Shown: one piece after another, positions 30,317 through 40,550 of the stretch | How the letters are laid out: the number at the start of each line of letters is the position of its first letter | Numbering within the stretch: position 1 is the stretch's first letter | Origin: Symsagittifera roscoffensis | Taxonomy: Eukaryota; Xenacoelomorpha; Acoela; Convolutidae | Length of the DNA stretch: 64,000 nucleotides | Direction: 5' to 3' | NCBI RefSeq assembly: GCF_963678635.1 | Contig: NC_087069.1 | Coordinates: 43,474,688 to 43,538,687, forward strand | The notes under the pieces: generated by a model | Seen by the model: the letters and a program-made list of their open reading frames with translations, nothing else | Database searches by the model: none | What the model was told of the DNA's origin: nothing | Program-made: the position numbers and the translations under genes

Positions 30317-32047
30317 TTAACCAAGCTTCTTTCCACGCTGGATTGAAACCATGGTGTCCAGTGTGTTGAATAACACACTGACACACAGTCCGTTTCGCGT
30401 TACCGAGAAGCTCCGGCATAAAATCACCGAACTCTGACTATTTGGATTCGGTACTAAACAAACCTGTTTACTATCGCTTAACGAATTTAAATTTCTCATT
30501 CTAAAAATTGCCACCACAGCTTGTCCTTGCTGTAGTTTCACTTTTCTATCTAAAAAAACTGGTACCTTGTTTTCGTCTGTTTTTATCCTATTAATTGGTT
30601 TCTCAACATACTTCCGGTCCGGGTTTCTAATCCGTATCAGACCGTTGTTCAAGTCAATCATCACGTCAAAGTTCCTGGGGAAATCTCTGCCCAAGATGAA
30701 TTGGTCGGCGTCGTCCAAATTCTCTACCACCCGGAAGCTCATCCAAAGATCCCGTCCTCTCCCCGTCCTCATCCAAAGATCTTTGGAAGATCCCATCCAA
30801 AGATGAGGACAGGATCTTTGAGGTCCAAAGATGAGGACCAAAGATGAGGACAGGATCTTTGGAAGATCCCATCCAAAGATGAGGACAGGATCTTTGGAAG
30901 ATCCCGTCCTCATCCAAAGATCCCGTCCCACCAATAACAGTTCTCCTCCCATGTGGAGAACTGTTATTGGTGTTCTTCCAGCTAAGTAAATTGCTCCTCG
31001 ATTGGCGGCGCCCAGTCGGAGGTTCGTTGGAATTAGATCTTCCCTCGTGAAGCCCATTCTTTCCCAAGTTTTTATCGGCATCACACTCACTACCGCTCCT
31101 GTGTCCAGAAGCCCGGTTTTCTTTCCGTTGGTGTCGAGCAGATGTGCGGTCACATCTGCTTCGCACCCATTATGTACTGCATCTTGTTCCATCATGGCGT
31201 CATAGCCGATCCTGCGGACTTTAAATTCCTCTCCACCCAAATAGATCTGCCCTATTTGATCACTATCTGTTGTTACATAAGTCCTATTGTAGATACTGAT
31301 TCCATCCACGTTCAGCATCACTTGATACGGCCCATAGAATTCCACGTAGCGTCCATGAAGTTTCTTTATGCGAGGGCCATCCGTTGTTAGTTGTGCTCGC
31401 ACAGCTCTCGACTCAGTGCGTGGCTCCACCTGCCTCAGATAATCTGCATATGTGTCCAAATGCATCAAAGTGAACTCGGATGGTTCACTCAGATTTCCAT
31501 CGAGTGAACCAGCCATCGAAATTATCGACTGTATCTTGCTTCCTTGCGGCACCATGCCGAACCTCTGACCGGAGATCACATTAAGTTTCATGCTCAAACT
31601 GCTTGGTGCTTTAGTCTCTTCGACCTCCGTTGCTTCGAAGGTATTCTGTTGCTCCTGTAGTCTCTCATTTTCCAGTTCAAGTTTCACTTTTTGTTCGATC
31701 TCTTTCGTCACCAGTTCCTGCTGCACTCTATTTAGAGCATCCCTCGCGGCTGCCTTATAATCAATCTTGAAGTCATCGGCCGCAGTCACTGGTTCCGGTT
31801 TACATGTCTTTTCAGTTACCGCCTGCATTTTCTTCGTCGCCAGCTCTTGCGGTTTGTCTTTTCTGCGCGCCTCCGCTTCACTCAACAGGCGAGTCTTGCT
31901 GGCTTTCACTCCTGATAAAGCTTCCTCATGCCTTGGACGCTTGATGTCTGCCACTGCATCCCAGAATTGCGGACAATCTGATTTAAAATGACCTTCCAAG
32001 TTGCAAAAGAAACACCTCGGGTCGAATTTTGCAATGACTCCTCTCAT
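30317..32047 (-). CDS. pro: Gag C-terminus and aspartic protease of element C
   Basis: 576 open codons. It starts before the second zinc knuckle CFFCNLEGHFKSDC, then a Lys/Glu helical spacer, a conserved domain (NLSEPSEFTLMHLDTYADYL), and the protease with LLDTGAVVSV, RLGAANRGA, LAGRTPI and ILGRDF. Between LAGRTPI and DLWMSF about 64 extra residues are inserted in frame, coded by a minisatellite (about 30735-30930) next to an 18-bp hairpin. The insertion lies between the flap and the C-terminal half and would probably disrupt folding. The frame continues to NPNSQSS and IQRGKKLG, matching the start of the B RT frame. Confidence 0.82.
   Translation of the reverse strand: MRGVIAKFDPRCFFCNLEGHFKSDCPQFWDAVADIKRPRHEEALSGVKASKTRLLSEAEARRKDKPQELATKKMQAVTEKTCKPEPVTAADDFKIDYKAAARDALNRVQQELVTKEIEQKVKLELENERLQEQQNTFEATEVEETKAPSSLSMKLNVISGQRFGMVPQGSKIQSIISMAGSLDGNLSEPSEFTLMHLDTYADYLRQVEPRTESRAVRAQLTTDGPRIKKLHGRYVEFYGPYQVMLNVDGISIYNRTYVTTDSDQIGQIYLGGEEFKVRRIGYDAMMEQDAVHNGCEADVTAHLLDTNGKKTGLLDTGAVVSVMPIKTWERMGFTREDLIPTNLRLGAANRGAIYLAGRTPITVLHMGGELLLVGRDLWMRTGSSKDPVLIFGWDLPKILSSSLVLIFGPQRSCPHLWMGSSKDLWMRTGRGRDLWMSFRVVENLDDADQFILGRDFPRNFDVMIDLNNGLIRIRNPDRKYVEKPINRIKTDENKVPVFLDRKVKLQQGQAVVAIFRMRNLNSLSDSKQVCLVPNPNSQSSVILCRSFSVTRNGLCVSVLFNTLDTMVSIQRGKKLG
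30735..30972 (-). repeat. Minisatellite and hairpin inside the protease frame
   Basis: Units built from CCAAAGATGAGGACAGGATC and TTTGGAAGATCC repeat in both orientations through 30735-30928. They are followed by a perfect 18-bp inverted repeat (30929-30946 with 30955-30972, loop of 8). The whole stretch keeps the protein frame open. Confidence 0.85.
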
Positions 32048-32175
32048 AAAATCCTCATGGTCATTTTTTGACGCATCTTTTCCTCGAGGCTAAAGCCTAT
32101 TGCTTTCATGCCTTGTTTGTAAGTTGGGCATGCTGACACATGATGGTCCGTTTAATTGCAATTGGCACAAGAGCG
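32048..32175 (-). pseudogene. gag: First zinc knuckle region of element C Gag
   Basis: Read through two stops, this codes RSCANC..TDHHVSAC, the first CX2CX4HX4C knuckle, matching B at 7968-8010. It links the Gag frames 32176-33348 and 30317-32047. Confidence 0.65.
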
Positions 32176-33530
32176 TCACTTGTCCATATCATCCCTGGGT
32201 TTGTACCAGTTGTTCCCTTGGTTTGCTGGTCCGTTGTTAAAATTGCCATAATTGTTCTTATAATATCCAGATCTCGAAGGAGGTTTCAACAAAAGATATT
32301 CTTTTGACTTGAGCCTCAACTCCTCTGGTGTTGGCGCATTGGTTGATAGTGGTGTGTAATGCGTTGCTAGCATTGTTCGAAGTTCATCATTCTTCACACC
32401 ATCGATGAATTTCGAGGCTACTGCCAGGTTCATCTTTCTGTTTGACTCATCCGGTTGGCTGCGTCTTCTAAGCATCTCCAAATCGTCTAGAAACTTGTCT
32501 ATTGTCTCATCTTCTCGTTGCCTCCGTTTCTCGAAGCGCATCATTGCCGGGTGCCCCTGCACCCCTGATCCGAAACGATTTAACAAGATTTCGAAGATTT
32601 TCTCAGCTGTATCTCGCTGATATTGCTTCTTGGCCATGACACAGTTCAGGGCTGTCCCTTCCAAGTTACTGGTAAGCGCACTGCATTCTTGTCTTTCCGA
32701 TAAGTCCTCTTCCTCGAAATGCAGTTTCATTACCTCTATCCAGGTATCAATACAGCCATTAGATTCGTCTTTGTAGCATCTTGGTTTCTTAAAGACTCTT
32801 CTGGACTTCTCACTGCGTTCCTTGGTTCTGCATAACCTCGTCAGGAATGTCTCCAAAGATCTGTTCAGGGGCTCAAAGGCTGTGGCCATTGCCGTAGCAT
32901 CTCTCGAGTGCCCCGCCTGAGTGTCATCACACCTTGTTAATGGCTCTGTATTTGGTGCATCACTGCAATCCGAATCGCTGTGAGTGTTTCCCCTTTGGCC
33001 CACCTGACTCCTCCCTGGGCTCGCATGTCTCCTGTTACCGGAATCACCTCTCCCAGTCGCATGTGTGCCTTGCGTCGGTCGTTCGTTAGAGGTCTGTCTG
33101 TTCCCCATTGAATTTGCTCTACTGTTTGGGCCCCATGTTCTATTATCCCTTGTGGCATAGCCTGATGAACTGCCCCTACCTCTAGTGGATGCATATGTCC
33201 TCCTCCTTTGATGGTCATTGAAGTTCACCTTCGGCTCCCTGTTGGGTCCTCCTGAGTTCGGTTCCCCTTCTTTTGGTCCACTCTTGCTGCCTAGTAGCCC
33301 GTCCAACCTATCCATGATAGCCTGAGTTTGCCTCTCCATCATCTCCACTATCTATGTGTCAGGAGTCCCAAGAGACTGCTCTTGCTGAATTCTTAATTTC
33401 TCCATGTCGTCTCTAAAGCGTAACTCTCTCTGTTCCGCTTCTCTTGTCATTCGCGACAAGTTCTTCGCTATGTGCTCGTCCGTTTTTTCCTTCAAGCGTT
33501 TCTCGCTCCTACCAACTTCTTGTCTATTGC
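32176..33530 (-). pseudogene. gag: Gag coiled coil and capsid of element C (5' truncated)
   Basis: The ORF 32176-33348 codes a Gly/Asn/Arg-rich spacer and the capsid region (IDTWIEVMKLHFEEE, LEGTALNCVMAKK, FEKRRQREDETIDKFLDDL, ASKFIDGVKNDELRTML), ending NWYKPRDDMDK at a stop. Upstream, 33349-33530 continues the frame through a TAG as a coiled coil (SEKRLKEKTDEHIAK, REAEQRELRFRDDMEKL). At 33531 it meets repeat R, so the N-terminus is lost. Confidence 0.78.
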
Positions 33531-34338
33531 GGAGTAAGCTGTCCTATGACCTTTCCCTTTCGGTGATTCATGCATGATGGTCTAAAGTCCCGAAGGGTAC
33601 TTTCACCATACCGGCTGAGTAACTCCATTTCTAAGGTAGCTCCAGTAAGAGTGCGGTCACTCCTCGTGGTCTTTTAACTGGCTGATCTTAATCCTGCCAT
33701 GAGGATGGGTGGCACCATCGTTACATAGTATAATGATCTGGACGTGCCCCATGTCCATGAAATCTTCGAATCGCTTTCATTTAGCTGAGTTATTAGCCTT
33801 TGCTGAAAGTTCAGAATCCCTTTTCGTCTTCACAGTTTTTCTCAACGTCATTTTGCTACCAATTATCATCTTCATATCGTTGATCTTATCGATCACCATT
33901 TTCGATCGCATCGTTCACTTTGGAATTCTGGTCAGGTTTACGATTTCCTTGTTGCGTCGCCTTGATCGGAGAGTAATTAGTTTAACTTTCATCAGTGGCG
34001 GAACCAATTGTCAAATCGCTTATTCTCCCTTCATTTTCATCCAATTTATCAAAGATTTCCCGCATCAGCGGTCTGTTCAGACCTGTCTTCAACATCGACT
34101 GGGTCCTGTAGCACTGCACTACTGTCCCGACTTCTTACATGAAAGCAACTCTGTCCATATCACAGCAACTCTGTGCTGTGGTGAACTTCCCACTCTTCTT
34201 CTGGCAAGATTCCCAAGAAAGGTACTCGGGCTGCGCTTTTTATTCTTCTACTTCATTGACAGTTTCATTGCAGTGGTTTTAGTCTAGCGAGGGGAGCTGC
34301 TCTCCGGCAAGTTATGGCTTAAGTTCATAAAGGCTGAG
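33531..34338 (-). repeat. Repeat R, copy 1
   Basis: 808 bp, almost identical to 40551-41369 in direct orientation; the main difference is about 12 bases near 34250. It starts GGAGTAAGCTGTCC and ends AAGGCTGAG on the + strand. Without TG/CA ends or flanking duplications it is not an LTR. On the - strand it reads, across lesions, as coding sequence (LNRPLMREIFDKLDE, FMDMGHVQIIILCNDG), probably an internal part of the long ORF of element D. Here it joins D on the right to truncated Gag of C on the left. Confidence 0.8.
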
Positions 34339-36753
34339 GGAGCTTTCAGCCTGGAAGTTTCATCTTCCGCTGGTTCATTCGTCCCTGCTAACGTTTCCGT
34401 TCCAGCTTCGTCATCATCCAACAAGTTCAAATCCAGGCCAGACGAACCACCCGCTGAAACTTTGTCATCATGCCTTCCCGCTTGGTCGGGGTCCTGTTCC
34501 TTTGCTTCTTCTTGTTGACGGTCTTCTTTCTCCCCATCATCTCGCTCTTCATTTCTTCCTGAACCGGAAGGTCCTTGCTCGTCATTCATTGTCTCGACTG
34601 GAAACTTCGGCACGACTAGCTTGCCAGCTGACCTGTCTTCATTTTCTCCGTGTTTATCTTGACTTCCTCGCACCGCTAGAGCAGTTCTAGTCAGCAGCTT
34701 CCCAGTTTTTGCCTATTCAGGTTTCACACTCATTACAATTAATGCGGCTTCTTGCAAGTTCGCTTTGCCTCTTATGAAAGTTGGCGCCAGGTCCATCTTC
34801 GCCCTTTCTTCCTCGAATCTTCTAGGTTTCAGAATAACCATATTGCTCTTCCTTCTCCTATTCGACTCATTCACATATGCAAACTGCGTGTATTGCTGAA
34901 CGGCAGCATTTCTTCCCACAAAGCAAAGGTCCATCAAGCCAGAGAGTTTTGCCATCTATCGTTCGTTGGTCTCGAAGGCTCTCAACCTGGGAGTTTGCAC
35001 TACCGAGTCTACTCCGAGTAACATCCTTGGAATTAAAGGAAAGTCAGGTATTTCTTCTGGCAACTTTTTCTAGTCGCCCAGTCTTCAGTTTCTTTTCTAA
35101 CCTTCAGGTATCGAACTATAAGATGAGGAATTCTGGTTATCTCGCCGTTCGTTTTGCCATAGGGTCTCAAGTTTCAGAGTACTGGGAACACTTCAATATA
35201 CCCCCTAACCACTTCGCCCATTCGTTCACGGAAGTGATCAATGAACTTTACTGGTGTCATTTCTAGCTCGGCTACTTTCGCGAACAGTAAATCCTCACTC
35301 ATCAACTCGCGTAGCACGTTTTGCTCACCCAAATTGAGTACAGGAGTCCATCCAGTCGAGGAATCTGTATTCCTTCATTGATCAGCACTGCTAGTCCTTT
35401 CACAAAATTTCCTGCTCCAAAATTCACAGAAATTTTCTGCTCCAAAAACAGTCCTAGGATCACGACGATAGATAATTCCGTAACTGCATTGAGGAATTCC
35501 TTTATCAGATAGCGAGGAGAGAGTCCCGGTAGATTTTCACCGGGAAGGACGCGGTCCATCCTGCTCCCAACCCTTCTAACATGCTATCTGTCCTCACGAA
35601 ACCTTTTTTTCCTCTAACGTTCTGTACCAAAATGCCTAAAGTGTTATCTGGCACATCCTGTCTATGAGTTTTGCTGACTTTTCTTCTGCATTCCCCGCTA
35701 AATTCAAATCTTTCCTTAGGTAGGCGTAAAACTTTGTGATCATCTCACTCGAAAGCGTCCATGCCCAATGCTGCTATTTGAGGAGTCAAGAGCAGCCATT
35801 TGTTCGCCTCTGGCTTCGTTTGCAAAATCATAGCTTTCAAGTGAGCTTTCTTTGGAAGAGGCAGAATTTCTTTGGAATTCTGCCTCTTTTCTCCTTCTTC
35901 CTTGATCTCCATTCCTCTAAACCACAGATCATTGGACATTCTAACTATCACTTGGTGATCATCGTCGGTTCCTGGCTTCAATTTGAGCTGTCTGCTGAAA
36001 TTGGACAGTTCAAATCCCAACATTTCATTCAACAACAACATGTTTAGCGAACGATCCTTAAATCCTCTCATAGCATTTGAGATAACCGACCATACTGCAG
36101 GAAATTCTGACCTAAGTGGCTTGAGATTCCTCGCCTCCACTTCGCGATTTGGTGCAGGAATGAGGACATCATATTTCCCTTCTGAGAGTAGCGCTATCAT
36201 TGCAATAAACTAACTTTAGTCCATCTGGGAGGTGTGTATGTCCAGGAAACAACACGAACACTGGCTTTGGCGTTATCTTCTGGAACCCGCCTTCCTTACA
36301 CACATCCATGCTCTCACACATGGATTCCAGAATGTCTTTGGTTGCTGGCCACACTGCAGCTTCCACCGTTATAGGCTCTCTGAGTCTGCTCAGGAAACCT
36401 CTACTATGCAGGTGATCATTAATGCCGGCGATTGTGATTGGACTCATTTCGTTTTGTTGTTGAACCCCGATCGCCATTGATGTGGGTTGCATCCAATCTA
36501 GGTCGGTTCCCGCCAATGTTATTACGTCCGGCCAAAGCAAAGACCCAGAGGCGTGCACAAAGTCCGAACTCGCAATCAACAATATCTTTGCTTTCCTCAT
36601 CTCTGCTTTTTCGTTAGCTGCGAAGATGGTCTCGCCTATTCGAAATTGCAACTCACTGTATCTTTCATCATCACCTCCTTGGGCTTCTGTCTTCGGATAG
36701 GCTCTTTCTTTGTCATGAGCCAGAGGTGCTCGCACTTGCTTAAACATCTTCAC
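34284..36753 (-). pseudogene. Long unknown ORF of element D
   Basis: Fragments 36169-36753, 35745-36200, 35302-35559, 34713-34955 and 34284-34673 follow one another on the - strand and look like one protein of about 800 residues broken by a few stops. Start: AKILLIASSDF, ITIAGINDHL and VFVLFPGHTHLPDGLKLVY, strand-helix segments resembling a second SGNH-like or other Rossmann-type fold. Middle: SNAMRGFKDRSL, FELSNFSRQLKLKPG, MILQTKPEANKWLLLTPQIAALG. Later: DNTLGILVQNVRG, TDSMLEGLG, NEGIQIPRLDGLL. The end is acidic and disordered. It lies 3' of the SGNH hydrolase in the accessory module and is absent from B and C, probably by deletion. The family is not recognised. Confidence 0.5.
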
Positions 36754-37006
36754 ATGTTGCGCGTTGCCGCTCTACTGGTCAAAAATCTCCCTGGTCTCTT
36801 TTCTATGTTCTGCTCACTATGATTCGTTCTTACATCTTGCAAAGGTCTGGCATTCACGGGACCCATTGTGTTGTTCGAGGGCAGTCGCTCAAGGTCAGCA
36901 AACCGTAGAGCTGAAGTCACTTCCGGCTGCTATCAAACAGTCCACTCCCACGATCGAGTACAGTCCACTTACTGATAGCCTCGCACCATTCAGCATTCTC
37001 ATCGCA
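36754..37006 (-). pseudogene. Link between SGNH domain and long ORF of D
   Basis: Read across stops, the - strand codes RFAADAMRMLNGARLSVSG and LYSIVGVDCLIAAGSDF, protein-like sequence with no open frame over 60 codons. It connects 37007 to 36753. Confidence 0.35.
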
Positions 37007-38090
37007 TCAGCTGCAAATCGTACTGTCTGAAGATTCAGCTTCATTAGATCTTGTTTGTAAACATGCCGGGGGGACGATATCGGTCTTGACCAAATCAGTG
37101 AACTCTATCCTGACGTCACTCCTCCCTGCTCGTACCCGTCGTTGTCTCAGATCTGGAGGTGTCTGAGTGCGTATCCACGTTTGATTGACTGGTCCCAATC
37201 CTCGCCGGGGATGAATGGTCCTCCTCACTAGTGCTTCACCCAGTCGATCCAATACGTCTCACATCTGTTCTTGCTCGCTTGAGCTCTGCATTAGGCGTAT
37301 CTCCAGATTAAAAGGCACAAAGGTCGAAATCGCCGGCGCGTTCGTCGCTTCTTCTCTCCTGAGTGCTCCAGTGTCGAGTAGTTCAACTTCTAAATTATCC
37401 AGTCGCTCCTGGAAGACACGATTCAGCCAGCCTTGTCCTTCCATACTGTCAAAGTGTACCCCATCAGTGGTGAATATGACCTGATCGGGAGCCCTCAGCT
37501 CATGCTTAAAGTCCATTTAGATCAATGATCCAGCATTGCGACTTTCCAGATTTCGCACGATGTTGTTTCTAACGACTCTTTCATGCGCCTTCTTCCTGTG
37601 GACGACAGTGTTTTCGTGCTCATCGGTATGGCCCAAACGGTCAGTACCGCGCACTGAAACCTTTGCCACACTGTGGCAAACAGGCATACCAGCATTGATT
37701 CCCAATGAGCATCTTCTGCATCCGAGCTCCTGGACACGTTCTTAGTGCCTATTGGGATCATTATGTCTACGATTCTGCCCGGGTTCATCAACTTCACCAT
37801 CCGATACAATGGGCTACTGTGGCGCCTACGAATGCCATCACCTTAGTGGTTCAAGATGTCATCAAGTTTTGCAAAACTCTCACTAGACTATCGCCCAATA
37901 TCAAATGCGACGTTCCAAGAGGTGTTTGCTGCATGTTAATTGCTGGACTCAACGACGATTGGTTGAAACATGCTCGCATTTCCGTCTCCGGGACTCCTGT
38001 GAAGCTGTTTTTGATTTGATTCTTTTTCTGTATGCCAAACACACGCGACACTTTCTTCATAGGCGTTTCTCTTATATTCCTGTAGGGTAA
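37007..38090 (-). pseudogene. SGNH hydrolase domain of element D (all blocks, frameshifted)
   Basis: Pieces 37851-38060, 37522-37809, 37517-37705, 37259-37516 and 37007-37252 make a full SGNH-type domain. Block I is HLILGDSLVRV, block II is near VMAFVGATVA, block III is IGTKNVSRS, and a Ser/Thr strand-helix region (CAVLTVWAIPMST) leads to block V, FTTDGVHFDSMEGQGWLNRV, with the Asp and His expected for catalysis. Element C lacks block V. A conserved spacer before block I (GVPETEMRACFN) matches C. Several single-base shifts disable it. The substrate is unknown; lipid or carbohydrate ester hydrolysis is the family norm. Confidence 0.7.
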
Positions 38091-38192
38091 TTTTTTTTAG
38101 GTTTTCGCTGATTTCGTAACGGTAGCAGCTCCTGTTTTCTTCATTATTTCTGCGGAGAGCTTCTCTACTCTGCCGGTATCATCGGTTGTTCC

Positions 38193-38483
38193 TTAGGGTG
38201 CAGGCACCCCGGAACCTGGCACACTCCTGTTGGTCACGAGTCGGCCAGCGGCTTCAACCAGCTGTTGCTTGGTTCGTTCCACGCAAGCCGCCATCAGCAA
38301 GACTTCCGTGGGGCGGTCCTCACGGTTGTCATGCCTCAGGATGTTGGGCAGAGCAGCCGTTAACTTGGCCACCTCTGGGTCATCCTGAGCATAGTCTCTT
38401 TCCAGCAGCCTTCGATAAAACTGGTCTATGACTGGCTCTACGTACGCCTCGGCCAAATCCATCAGTTCGTCGAAATTATCCAT
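38193..38483 (-). pseudogene. Helical ORF of element D, fused by deletion
   Basis: It starts MDNFDELMDLAEAYVEP and follows the C homologue to LLMAACVE. It then jumps to VEAAGRLVTNRSVPGSG, which in C lies after the coiled coil of the SGNH ORF. The coiled coil is thus deleted in D, joining the helical ORF to the SGNH spacer, which supports one continuous protein in the parent. Confidence 0.6.
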
Positions 38484-38796
38484 TCTTGATTATTGAACTC
38501 AATAAATTGATTTCACACAAGTTCAAAAATTAAATTGATCAATCAGGATCTTGAAAACTGTATATTAAAATTGATTTAAAAACAATCGGACAAGTAGATT
38601 TTGAACTTAAGATATATTGAAAATCAATTCAATTCGAAAATCTTGAATTTGATCTAAGAGTGGAGAGTCCAGACTTTGGATCTACTCCTAAAACTATCAT
38701 TGGAGCATTCGTGGTCACTAATTTTCCAAAACCAAGGTCCTAATAACATAACAACATAACACATTACACATAACACATTACACACTCAAACTACAC
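38484..38796 (-). other. Gap between macrodomain and helical ORFs of D
   Basis: AT-rich, no ORF. ACATAACAC-type units lie at 38745-38790. Equivalent to 24595-25004 in C. Confidence 0.45.
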
Positions 38797-39300
38797 TCAG
38801 CCTATACTCAAATAGTATTTTTTATGTAAATAAACTTCTATGTTGGTATCAGAAAAGATAACATGTATCAGCGCATACAGCTTCCCAGGATGCAGCCGTC
38901 CTCGGTTTGGGTCGTACACCGGAAGCGAGAGTTCACCCCCCTCTCCACCAGGAAGTCTCTCAGTCTCGTCAGGGACAGAACCAAAACTGCAGAGTCCACA
39001 TGCGGCTTTTCCGTCGCCCTCGTTACATAGAAGCATAAGTACTTCCTGGTATAAGCGAAGCAGCCGAAGGCAAAGCTGATATAACTAATATTCCTGGTCT
39101 TTGCTTCCACAAAATTCCCTTTTTTAATATTTCCTCTTAAAATCTGCTGCTAGCGCTTTTTTAAAGCTCATGTCCGCGGTAATCGCTATCGCACATGTCC
39201 TATCAGTAAGTATAAAATCTGTTAGTATTATGCTATTCGAGTATTCATCTGGCAAGATAGAATCTGACCCTACTACTCTCCCTATGTCTGGTTCCGCACC
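38797..39300 (-). pseudogene. Macrodomain ORF of element D
   Basis: Third copy of the macrodomain, with small indels around SFGCFAYTRKYLCF and after LVERGV. It keeps FILTDRTCAIAITADMSF, LAADFKRKY, KYLCFYVTR, LSLTRLRDFLVERG, LSLPVYDPNRGRL, LYALIHVIFSDTNIEVYLH and the C-terminal KKYYLS. DPNRG in place of the TARG1 catalytic loop is the same in all three copies. Confidence 0.68.
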
Positions 39301-40550
39301 GGCAACTCCACACTGTTCTCTCGGATGCTTCTAGAGCCTGTTATCATCAAGTTGTAGATGATATTGAGGTCGTGTAAGTTGCAATCTGCTTTTAGATCCC
39401 TTTGCACACCCTGCGTCGCTCGACAAATCGAATCAGCATTTGGACTCGAGCACTATGATAGTTTCATTAACTCCCACACCATCATCAGGCTCGTTTTCAA
39501 TAACTCGTCTGAGAAACCCAATCCAAGTTCCACTCGGTTATCAGACTTCGGTATGGAAGGTGCAGTCGCCTTTTCTTCCAATACAAGTCCCAATTTAACT
39601 TGCTGACTGGCAATGCTTCTTATCGTTGAAATTCTTGACAATCAGAACCTCAGCAACACCGCTTGTTTTTAATCGAAGTAACAATCACGTGTGTCCTCAT
39701 TGTTGAAAGGATTATACGTCATTCCAAAAATTCCAGACACATAATGGTATGACTTCTTTCTGATCGGTCCGTAGTAATCACTGGACTTCAGCGGTCTCCC
39801 CCTCGATCCTTTCGTGAGCTTAAGCTCCTCGTTCGAGAATCTTCGGATTTCATCGATCTGCTTCAATGGTTCTAGTTCTACGGGTTCTTTCATTTTCACC
39901 CGCATTGGCTTGCTTTGATGAATGTCCAAAAGCGCTTGTAAGAACAAGGTCTTCGCTATCTCACAGCCTTTTCTCAGCATTTTTGCACAAGTATTCAGCG
40001 CTTGTACCGACTTGTGTTACAACATGAACCGGACGAAACAGAATGCGTCATTCCGTTTCGCACACGCTACTGCTACTCCTTCACGGATTGTACGGTCTTC
40101 CAGACTCGTCATCAAGAGCACCTTCTCTTCCTTCGACCTTTTTCTTTCTTCTGAGTCATACTCTCCCATCGACAATCCTGTCATACACCAAGCAAATCTG
40201 AGTTGCACCTCATTTCTAATGTATGGTATCGCTATTAGAGCATGTATCTTCGGAGTAGTTCGCATTTCTTCTTCAAAGTGACGTAGTACTACTGCTCTCC
40301 ACGGTAGGATCACCAGATGATCCACCGTTTCCGCGTGCATTTTGGAGGAGACGAACGTTCCATACGCCTCCTTTTGCTTCATCTTTGTGCCCCTTATCAT
40401 TTTTCCAGGTAACATTCCATGGCACGTTTGTTTTCGAGAGCAATCGGATGTCCTCTAGCTGAATTCCTGTACTCCATCATTTCCATGTTTCCACCGGCGG
40501 CTTCAAAAATCGAGACGGTTGCCGATTCTGTCAATCAGTTGTTTTCCACT
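39301..40550 (-). pseudogene. Central part of the terminal ORF of D
   Basis: ORFs 40017-40415, 39669-39980 and 39453-39641. The first (HLVILPWRAVVLRHFEEEM, HALIAIPYIRNEVQLRFAW) is seen nowhere else in the window. The second and third (YYGPIRKKSYHYVSGIFGM, LVLEEKATAPSIPKSDNRV) match C 22.8-23.1 kb. It stops at the join near 39300, before the Cys/His cluster. In C most of the first part is deleted between LHCANENKE and LRLTKES. Confidence 0.6.

Larger units (their letters stand above)
19474..33530 (-). mobile_element. Element C: Ty3/Gypsy-class element on the - strand
   Basis: Read on the - strand: truncated Gag (from 33530), nucleocapsid, protease, RT, RNase H, linker, integrase, acidic ORF, macrodomain ORF, helical ORF, coiled-coil/SGNH ORF, terminal ORF, 3' UTR and two LTRs in tandem. 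There is no 5' LTR: Gag is cut at 33531 by repeat R. Many stops, an RT deletion and a 1.2-kb deletion in the terminal ORF show that it is dead. It belongs to the LTR family of A and X. Confidence 0.85.

Noticed and set aside
33709-34287. A 192-residue hydrophobic + strand ORF, also open in the second R copy (40729-41313)
   Set aside because: R copies are recent duplicates, so openness in both is weak evidence. The - strand reads as charged element protein, and its antisense would look hydrophobic.
33531-34338. R repeats as LTRs of element D
   Set aside because: No TG...CA ends, no primer site or polypurine tract, and the sequence is coding-like.
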